This document shows, piece by piece, positions 19,600 to 30,300 of a DNA stretch of 64,000 nucleotides. The stretch is from the NCBI GenBank assembly GCA_030248295.1, contig JASANH010001297.1:248001-312000 (forward strand). Reading direction: 5' to 3'. The notes beneath the pieces were generated by a model. The model saw only the letters and a list, made by a program, of their open reading frames with translations, had not been told where the DNA came from and did no database searches. Made by a program: the position numbers and the translations under genes. Origin of the DNA: Mesodorylaimus sp. YZB2_4. Lineage: Eukaryota; Nematoda; Enoplea; Dorylaimida; Dorylaimidae. The stretch's first letter is position 1, and each line of letters begins with the position of its first letter.

Positions 19600-21394
19600 C
19601 TGGGCCGTTGATATAGATATCCATATCTCTATCTAATGAATATTCATATCTTTCGAGATGCGAATATTGTGTTTATATCTTCTCGCAAAAGAATGTCTGC
19701 ATCTATATCATATATTTTATAAGCTGAGATATGAATTTAAAATATGAAATTGAAAATCCTGCAATAGTCCGAAATGCACGAGTTTGTGCACCACCTGCAT
19801 CTGCACCTAGGATAAATTTTTAAAAATCTTTTTTAAGGTTTTTTGGCGCAGCTTATTAATAGCTCATTTTGGCATGTTGATAAAAGCGGGCTCACATTGA
19901 CTGGCCCAACCGAGCCACCTCAGAGAGACGGCTGATTTGATGGGATGTGGATTATCCTAGGATTTGACGCGTTGCTCATATTGATTTCGAGGAGGATCTG
20001 TCAGTGTTTAAAGCTGGATCCGATCCCATCCCTTTTGAAAATTTGGATCGGATCATCCGATCTGAACTAAGTGATCAGAATTTCTAAGCTTACGGCCTCT
20101 CCAATAACAAATGGCAAACAACTATTGCAATTGTTCTCCAACCACTCTAGTAAGTGTAATGAATGAGATAAGATCACTAGTCTGCTCTGATGCTGTCTTT
20201 TTTCTGATTTTAATCAGAGCCTACTAGGGCCCAGGTCTTTGCAAGAACTTCCAAACCTTTCATACTTGTTGGTTTTTTGATGTAATATGCCGTTGCATAA
20301 ACGGAGTGGGTATGAAAGTCGAGGGACTCGTCTGGCGGTGTAAATGTCCGCTTTCATGTTTCGGTTTTTTTATCTCAGTTGGTTCGACTCCCGCTTGGCT
20401 GAAAAACGATTGTCAAATATGTGCTCCTTAGCCCTCGAATGGCCTAAAGGGTGGATTGTTATGGATATAGGATGACAAGACGACAATACATGAGGAGCAT
20501 ATCATTCCAATCATCAATAATATCTCAAAAATACAATTCCTGTTAGATGTTATTTCCATACTTCAGGCAGTTGACTCAAAAAAACCCAGTCTAACATGCG
20601 ACTCGACGTAGAATATGATATTAGACTGGTGTTTTCGACCTCCCATAGCTAAAAGCCAAAAGTTGGACAGAATTGAACAAAGTCCTAAAAAAAAAGGACT
20701 ACTCTAACGATAGGATGACCATATTTAGTGTATATCGTTCCTGTTACACCCGCATTGTCATTTTTCAAACTTCTCTCATCCTTAGCACAGGCTCGCAGTT
20801 TCTAGCTTGCCCCTCCTCCCCTATTTGGCATCATCGTCGCCTTCTTCCCATTAAACTAACTCTCGCCAGGCCCTGACTTTCTTTTTGCTGCCCGCGCCTC
20901 GGCTCGATTAGGCTGTTTGGTATAAGATTCACAATTTCATTGCTTGTTGTGCTAAAAGACGCGACCTTCTTCACTACTCGCCGTTTGATCCTAGTCCAGG
21001 CTTTTGGCCGTTGGAATTTTAGTGGTTGCGTTGGTGAGTCGTTTTGAACTATTGATTTCTCATTCCCCGCATCCGGACTAGGCTCGTTTTTGGCCAAGCT
21101 TTTCGGCTTTTAGGGTCACATTATAGCCAAGCTAACCAGGCTTATTCGCTTTTCGACTCAGCCTTATGTGTTTGCGAATTTTTGGACTGGACGAGACGTA
21201 AGAAGCTGAGAATCTGCTTCGTTCTTCGTCTTGTTCCCAGTTCGACATTCTTCGAAAAGAGGCTGTGCCTGAAGAAAGTCAGCACATTTTTTTTGTTTGG
21301 TCAAATGGCTAGTGGATTGGAGAAAATGGGGAATATGATTTTGGATGCGATTGACTGCATGCATTGGTAACAGAAGAGAGGCAGTGGTGGAATT
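19600..21394. repeat. Repeats before the gliotactin-like gene
   Basis: About 19610-19740 is an AT-rich run of ATATC words that resembles 39030-39190. About 20310-20500 is a tRNA-derived SINE of family S1 (box B GGTTCGACTCCCGC, then a TCAAATATGTGCTCC tail shared with 26190-26345). A minus-strand open frame at 20831-21097 (88 codons) has no recognisable domain or splice context and is not called. Confidence 0.5.
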
Positions 21395-24300
21395 ATGGGA
21401 ATGGAAAAACGTAGAAGAAAAATTTTTAGAAAAATATTACTTTATCATTTCTTTCTTATCACTTTTTTGAAACCTTGTCACTGCGAGATATCACTGGCCG
21501 AAGAAGATCAGTCTTTCATTTATGAAACTACGCAAACTAATTTCGATGTGAAAAGTGATGAAAAAAGTGAAGAGGACGCAAGTGTTATCACTCCTGTTGA
21601 GAATGAGGAAGAAAAAGTCGGAGGATCTGAATTGTCGAATGTAGTGCCAAAACCAAAACCAAAATCGCAACCTATCGTTTTGAATATTATGAGTGGGAGT
21701 ATTCGCGGTGAGCGACTGACATTGGACGCTGCACAGTACGACATATTCAAGGGTATACCCTACGCCGCCCCTGTTGATACGCCTTTGACACGGTTCGAGG
21801 TAAGTCTCGCTGGAGACCGCCTGTGCACAGTATCGATGGCTTCGGTAGCGCACGCTCTGGGACTTACCTGTTTGACTGCCCATTATTTTGTTAGCCGTGC
21901 AGCTCGAATGTATTCTCTGCTGGCATGTAGAAGTGCTTCGAATGATGGAATGATTTTGCGTGCAATCATTCCCAATTAGAGTTACAGGATGAAAAAGCGC
22001 AAAGTAGATTAAAACCCTTTAAATGCACGGCTAACAGAAAAATGACTTGAAAGCTTCTCACTGTTTTTTCTACTGAGCAGTTATCACTTGCATCCGCGAT
22101 AAGAGTATGCTGTTGAGTGATACCAGTGATAAAAGGTTACTGGGTGATTAACAGTGTTAGGTGATCAGTGGTCGACCGCTAATTAGCAATCCGTGGTAAG
22201 TGATCCGTGGTTCAGTGATATCAGTGATAACTGGCACCAGTGATAACAATGGTCAGTGTCGACCACCGATCACTTAGCACTGTTATCACTGGACCTTGGA
22301 CCACTTATCACGGATCGCTAATCAGCGGTCGACCGCTGATCACTTATCATTACTAATCACCCAGCAACCTTTTATCACTAGTATCAATCAACAGCACACT
22401 ACGGGGTTAATCCAATTCCACCACTGTTGCAGTTTTCTGTTGGCCCTGCGACCTTATGTGCTCAGCTTCCTAATACATAAGTGAGATAAAAATAAACTCG
22501 TAAGGATACTCCAACTTCTTCGCTCGTAACCGTCATACCTGAGAAAAAGAAAGAGCATTTGACGGGCACGGCTAACAGAATAATTCTGTAATACCACCTG
22601 GGGCCAGCGCTCACTAGCAGTATGAACTCTGCAGTCATATCGTGTGGATGATGGACGCACTGTCTCCAAAGATTTTTTTATTGAGGCAGTCGGACTTGAC
22701 ATACGAGAAAGCGAGTTCAAGAGCAAAAAACATCATGTCGATAGACCACGAGTAAAAAAGTGTCATACAACGTGCGGTCATGCTAAAAATCCACTTCTTA
22801 GTCTACAGCTAAAGTTTTCCAACTCTGATATACCGCAGGTTAACCGATTCTATAAATAGCATGGTGCTGCTAGGAGTCATAGACTCTGTTTTCCAGTTAG
22901 CCGTGCCCTCACCCGTGATAGTACTTTACAGATAATTTTCCCTCTGCACTCAAAAATAAATGTTTTATGCCAATATCCTGTCATTAGCCATACCTATAAT
23001 CGCTGATATGACCCTGCAAGAAACTCAATTATGCACGGCTAGCAGGAAAACAAATCCAGCTGTATGTGGCACATCACTGACTGCACCGTCCTCTTCAGAA
23101 ACCCCTCCCCCCTCACATGTGGCGAGGTACCATGAATGCCACTCAATACGCACCAGCGTGCGTGCAAGCGAACGAGAAATCCCAACCAGAGAATTCTGCC
23201 AACGATAACAATGGTGGTGACGCGCTCAGAATTAGGAGAAGCGAAGATTGCTTGTCCATTAATGTGTTCGCCCCAGGACCAGTAAGTTATTTGACATTTT
23301 TCCGAGAATTTTTTTAAATAAATCGATGTGGAGTGAATGAGTCAGCTTTGTGTCCCCGGAGGGAATGGGCCAAAGATAAAATGTCCATATTTGGGCAAAT
23401 GGGAGATTTGATAGATTTGAATAGGCGGACCCAGTTTGCTTAAATGGCAATCTTATCCTACCTTCTAACATGCAGTCAATCAAGGATGGTCGAATAAAAG
23501 AAATAAAATGAACAATCTTGTAATTATAGCCAGCCAACGAATCGTTTCCAGTCATTGTATGGATTCATGGAGGCGGATTTCAATCTGGTACTGCAGCTGA
23601 TTACAAACAAGAAGCCATATTGAGAAATTTTGTTAGCCGAAAGGTGGTTTTCGTCACGTTCAACTATCGACTCGGGCCTTATGGTGAGTGAACTGAGTGG
23701 TGTCGTGGAGACATTGGGCAGCATATCTACAGTAAGCTTTACACAATGCGCAGAGAAGCAGATTTCAGCCTCGTGGAAGCACTGAATTGGCTTTTTAGGG
23801 AGGAGAGGACATGATGTGTCCAGCATACCACTCTGCAGTTTCTTTTGCGGCAGCCATTTTTTAGTGGCGCTGCAGGTACTGTATGCTCCGTCCAATTTTC
23901 ACTATGTCTGTAACCACGCGCCCGATTAGCTTCTTGCAACAGAGGAAGCTATGACAAACTGTGAACACCACAGATTTGACTGGCGAACGGCATATAACAA
24001 GAAAAGAGCTCATTAAGAAAAATCTGTTTTAAAGGTGCAAGCTGTAGTCACTAAAAACGGAATCACCAGTTTTATTAGCACAAAAAAAGTAACCTCTGCA
24101 ATGCTTATTTTATACTCGTGGATTGTTCTCTGCTCCGAATAGGATTTGCATCGACTGGTGACGAAATGCTGCCGGGCAATTTCGGCTTGTGGGATCAGAT
24201 CGAGGCATTGCATTGGGTGAAAAGAAATATCGAACGATTCGGTGGTGACCCAAACTCGATCACGTTGATGGGTCAAGGAACGGGAGCTGCATCCGTGTCC

Positions 24301-27300
24301 ATATTGGGCCTTTCACCACGTGCCGCTGGTATGCTTTTGATTTTCCTGATATTCAGAGCAGAGACGAATTATTTGCATCCCATGTCCTTTTTTGCAGATC
24401 TGTTCCACCGGATGATATTGCTCAGTGGCACAGCTATTAGTCCTGGCATTGTGCGCGACACTGCCATCAATGCCACAAAAGCACTTGAGAGGCACTTGCA
24501 CTGCCAATCACGCAATAGTAGCGAAATTGCGCTGTGCCTTCGTCAACGTCATTACAGCGCTCTTTTGGATCCTGAAAGGCCAGTAAGTTCATGTCCGTGG
24601 TGACAGTCTGAACTAAACAGATGTGCACTTGTTCGCTATTGTACAAGTATACGCAGTAATGAAATGGCCATCTGGCGAACCTTAATTAATTACTTAAGCT
24701 CCCTCCAGGGGTGGTTGAAATCCCTTTAAATCCCTTGAAATGACTGTGTTTTTCTGTTAGCCGTGCGTTGACATGGAACTATTAGTGTCATGCATGATTT
24801 TAGGACATGCCAATTTTAAGTTTACGCCTCTGTCGAGCGCTGGCTACAAAATAAACACGCTGCCTGGACGGCTAACAGGAAGACATAACCGGCTTCATTG
24901 GTGATATAGTTGCTGAGTGATGTGAGTTTGACAAAATATGGGCATAGTTTGAGGGTCAAGCTCTGACGCAGGTGTGCTAGCCATCAGATTTAGAACTCAT
25001 GTCAGGAAAGTGGGCCAAGCACAGCCATAAAAAAATCTTGCCGTAAACTTCACCTGTGTAAGCTAAATAGTAGAAGTGAGTGATACGACAACTCATGATA
25101 GACTCTAACTTTCGTATTTTTCAGCGTGTCAGCTACGATGACAGCAAGGAATTTGTGCCCATAGTTGATGGCTACGGGGGAGTCATACCGCACTCACCTC
25201 ACGTCCTGTTGGAGAATCATAGAAAAATGCCCGTTTTGTTGGGCACGACGAGAGATGAGAGCATGCTGCACTTAGGTAAGGACTGCCGCGTTCTAGCTGC
25301 AGTGCATTAGCTGGAGCGAGGTAAGAATATTGTACATATTCTTCCGTAAATAAAAAGTGATTGTGATACCAAAACTGTATTTCTTGTTTTTATGCGCGAC
25401 TCAGTTCTCCCGCAAAGTAATAGCTGCCTGAAACCATAGTTACCCATAGTACAAAGCCTGGAGAACTTTCGTAAGTTTTATTTCCTGTCTTCTGAGGCTC
25501 ATCTGCTCCACATAGCGAAGGCAGCTTTTCTTTGAGTACCCTGACGTACTGCACTATTATACGTGCAAGTGCGTAAAATATGGTTTCAGCTGGAGGTTTC
25601 CAACCAGCACGCATTGATGCAGTTCATGAAAACAATGCTGGACGACAAAAACTTGCAGAGATGTTGGTCTGTTACTTTTCTGATTTTGCAGTTATCCTTG
25701 GCAAGGAAGGTATCAATATGTCGGCACTGAATCGTGATCGGGCGAAATATCTGGTCCGCAATTTGACAGCATCCTATCAAGGATTTCGAAATCATGATCT
25801 GATCACGGAAGGATGTTATTACGAATATGTACTGTCCAGGAACAATCCCGGCGGAGACAGCGAAGAGGATTTGAAAAATGGAATCTTAGCTGTAAGCTAT
25901 ATTTGCTTCTTTAAATCCATGAGCATAGTGCTGCTAGTGCAAGTGCTGTGGTACAGAAGTCCCCAACTGCCTGTACGCTACAATACTGCAAACTTCACTT
26001 TGATCTGTAACGCATCATGCGCGGGCCCAGGTTGTAACCCTCCTGTCAGGCATGCCATGTCGAGTGGGAGAGAGTGATCGATACCCTTCACTGGCTGGGA
26101 GACGTCAACCCCTCGGGTTGATGTTTAAGCCGTAAGCATACGTAGTCGCAAGATTTGCCTGCTCCACCTCCCACCTACGCCTGCCAGGCTTGGTTTGCAG
26201 TGTCGTGGCCTAGCGGTAGACGGTCTCCCCCCCCCCCCCCACGCTATGTGTGCATTTACAGGGGGAGGGTTCGACTCCCACTTGGGTGAAAAATGATTGG
26301 TTCAAATATGTGTTCCTCAGCCCTCGAGTGTGCACAGTGGTGCTTGGCTATAGATAAAGTACGACATGATGCGCTCTTCAGCACAGGAGAACATTATAAG
26401 GAATAGTTTTAAACAAAAATCTGAGACCCATGGTTTTTTTGAAATCCTTTTCCCGCTTGAATCCTGTTGAAACTGCTGCAGTGAAGTCCTGCAACTGGAG
26501 TTTCCATAGGAAGCTCACTGGGAGGGTGGTCCAAGAGGGTCCGCTTTCTGACTGGTTATTTCAAATTCGTCCTCTTTGCTATTGTATAGAGGGTAAAAAT
26601 TTGCTCAGGCTCGCCCAATACCCAGTTTACCCAGTTTGGTCAACAGATGTATTTGCGTGTCCATTCTGAAAAAGCACATGGCTTTTCTCCCATTGCGTGC
26701 TTTCAGTTCATTTCCAAGCGTATCACTTATCAGAAAAGCGAATTGCAGCAGTGAACCTGATACCTAGTTTGTTTAAGATGTAGACTAAGGCCTTGAAGAT
26801 TTTGTCGATTTTTATCCAACCTGAGTGTTTCAACCACACGATTTTATAATTCGTGCAATCGCCAGGCTTGGTGCCCGTTTGAGAGAACCCTATTTTGTGA
26901 CATATTTTCTGACCTGATCTCATTCTAATTTTTAACTGGTACATTCCACGAACTGATGGTCTACCGCCGAGAAAACTAGTGAATACTCAAAAGCCTTTGA
27001 CCTGAGCTGGAATCGAACCCGCTTCCTAACCATTAGGCGGCCAGATCCCTACACGCTACGCCATCAAACACCCGTGAAATGGCCGCCTCTGCACCGAAAT
27101 CCGTCGACGATCTATCAATATCCTGGTTTTGTAAACTTCCTAATCGCATCGTTATTTCTGATTATTTGAATCAATCCAATAATTGCACATAGGCAACCAT
27201 GGAGGCCGACCAGTATTGCAATCTGACGCAAGATTATGCTCGTTTCCGAACTAAATTGAATGATTGGTTAGAAATGATAGAATTATATTTGGTACTTCCT

Positions 27301-30300
27301 ATCGGTTTCTTGGCTAATTTGCTTCTTTTCTTAACGCTTACTTTGCCAATTTTCAATTCCAGTTCTAGTTTCCAGCATCTCTATTTCATATCTATTATTC
27401 AACTTGTGAGACAAAAACTTCGAATATTGTGTCACGGGACCATTCTTCGAGGCGTATCTCCTTTTCTCATCGCTTCCATCTCATTGTATGGCAGGGGAAT
27501 ATAATCCGAGCATTGCGTCTAGTCGTTATCAGTTTATCATTTTTCTCAACTCTAGATCGATTTCTTTCTATTTTCTCTCCATTTTGTTTTACAAAAAAAT
27601 GCGCTCGATTGTGCGCTAATGCATTTCTAATTGTGTCGCTCTTGCTCGGATATTTTTACAGTGAATATTGGATGGATGTCGAGGTTGGTCGATTGAACGG
27701 GTCTCAAGGAATTGAATATCGACCTCCGTTTACTCCATTTGGTCTGATCAATCGATATTATTTCCGATATGTTTCAGTTTTGATATTGGCCATTCGTGCA
27801 ACACTTGCTTCGCTAATGGTCCTTTTGGCTGTGGCTATAATTTGGGCTCTAAAGAGACGCGGGCATCGAATGCAAACGATGATGAGTCGGGAGAGAGGTG
27901 TAGGCACACGGGAGAGGATGAGGCGTATGGGTACATTCCAGTTAATATTGAATATCCATATGCTTATCGATGCCCTGATTTCGTGCGCTGGTGATGGAAT
28001 ATCACGATTCATTGAACCTTATTATGCCATGAAAACTAGCTGTTCATTTTTCGATCAAATCAAAGCTATCAAATATAAAAAATTTTCCTCAATTTTTACT
28101 TTCGTCGATTTGATTTCTAGTTCTTTTGCTCACTGTGATTAATTTTTTCTTTATTTGACTTTTTCAAAAACTTTTTGAGTTGGATTTTTAAAAATTATGG
28201 CTTATATGATTGATAAATGCACGCCTAGAATTTGTAGAACCGTGGCGACATAAGAATTTTTTGTACAGCTCCAGTTAAAAACGTGCCGAAACGTCGTTTG
28301 GTTTGCGCATTTTGGTTAGCGTTAGACTGTGAGCACTTTTGTGTCATTGGTAAAATATGGTTTGAGGTAGCGTTAAGATCTCTTCAGCACAAAAATTTGA
28401 ATTCCCGCGATTACGTATCTTGACTGCTTATGACAATGTGACACTTGATGAGCAGATCTGTTTGATCTATCGATCCAAATCAATAACTGAAATCATCGCG
28501 GGCGACTGCAATTAAAATTTTTTTTTAATATTTATCTTTTCCTTGTCAATAAATTTGGCAATTATCGATCTGTTTTTATTTGCAAACTTTGCATCAGATC
28601 GCGCACAAATCTGCTTGATCCTTGATGTATTGTCATTAGCAGCCCGCGGCACACGCTGAAAAGCTCCGAAGCGGCCAAAATGGTTTCAGATAAGTGTGCA
28701 GTCGTGATGGCCATCGACAAAAATATAGTTCTAGGCAAGGTTCTTGAGTTTTATGGTGAAGTAGATTTAGATATATTCAGTGCGTTCAGAAATATAAAGA
28801 AATTTTTCAAATCATGACTTTTAATTTCAAAAATCAGAAGCTGCATCAACGAAAGATTCGAGCGAACCATCTGGATCAGTGAGCTGTGTCGTTAGATTTC
28901 TTTGTTTCCTCATTTCTTTTGCGACCTGACAGACAAGTCAGCCATCAGGCTGGCCTCAGTTGTTTTGACATTCGCCCGCCCAGCGTCCATGGCTTGAACT
29001 CCATCAGCGACCCTTACGCTTTCCTTGACATTATTTGTTGCTTGCTTCACTTGCGTTTCTGGTTGTTTTTCTTCTGGTATCCTCGGTTTTGGGGACGATG
29101 GCGAAGACGCCACTGAGGAAACGAATTCTGAGTTAGCTTGCCCAGAGCGTTTTCGAAAGAAAATGCAGCATCCGATGCCGACACCAATGATGATCAGTAA
29201 GATGATGGCCAAGAGGACGACAGTGGCGATGCCCCACTGCAGGTACGATTCGTGCTCGTGGTCTGGGCATGGATCACACCAGAAGTCGAGTGGACAGTTC
29301 TCCCATCGTTTAGGCACTTCCCCGAGTCGATGCCTGTCCTTGATTAGGCCGCATGAGAATCGGCAATCAGCCACGGCGTCGTTCCACGGCCAGCGGCGAT
29401 CACATTCGTCGCGACATTTGTTCATGGCGCATCCGTGCTGGGGCTGGTTGACCATGCATTGCGCAGTTGGATCGTCAAAGTAGCTGAACTTTGAGGGTAG
29501 CCATATTTCGAAGATGCAACTGGACTGGTTCTTGTCACTGTATCGGCATGTCCAATCCCAAGGGCACAAATCGCTGTGAATCATGGTTTTCACTTTATCG
29601 ATTGCTTCGATCGCAGCGCTTTCGTCGAAATCGTTGCTCGGAACGTAATAAACGCGTTTTGATCTTCGTGGCGTGTCGAATTCGGCTTGGACCTTCTTGT
29701 TAGTGACGATGAAGTAAAGCCATACTTCGCCCTCTTTTTGCATACGCTCAGCGTAGTGCCTTGCTGGATTGTCGGTCGACGGAGCATTAAACATGCCCAA
29801 AAAAACTTTGGCGCGTCCTCCAGAATCGGAGAAAAGATGTTTTTCAGCTGCTTTCAAAGCTTTGATCCAATCCACTGAACGAACAAATTCATTTGAGCCA
29901 TTGATTTGTACACCTTCGGGTGGCGTCCATTTGGTAAGTGCCTCTTCGAACTTTGGCGGATCGTTGATCCAATTCTCTGTGACCAAGTGATCGACGTAGT
30001 TGTCACTCCCGTTCGCTACCATTGGTGTGACAATAGCCAGGCGTAGGCCGTTTGTTTTGCTGTCTCCTCCTTTTTCAGCGCTAGACATTTCGAAATATGA
30101 CGGAATTTTTAGCAACGCCTGTTTCATCGAGTTCAAATCGGATGGATGTTGGTCGTTGAAAGAGAGGGCCACAGCGATGTCGATCCTAGCGTTGATTTTT
30201 TTGCATCTGACTTCTAAAGGACCGATGAGAGCGAGAGAAATGACGAGTGTCAATTTGAAGATGCTTGAGAAGTTCATTCTTGATTTGCGAGCGAGGATCT

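Noticed and set aside
20831-21097. An 88-codon minus-strand protein rich in Lys/Arg.
   Set aside because: No recognised domain, no splice context, and a location among repeats; chance opening is more likely.
23621-23645. A MITE-A end (TTTTGTTAGCCGA) at 23629-23641.
   Set aside because: It lies within exon 3 coding sequence of the gliotactin-like gene, encodes conserved-looking residues and has no mirrored partner.
26195-26290. A tRNA gene with box A and box B.
   Set aside because: A run of 14 C replaces the anticodon arm and the stems do not pair; the tail is shared with other SINE copies.
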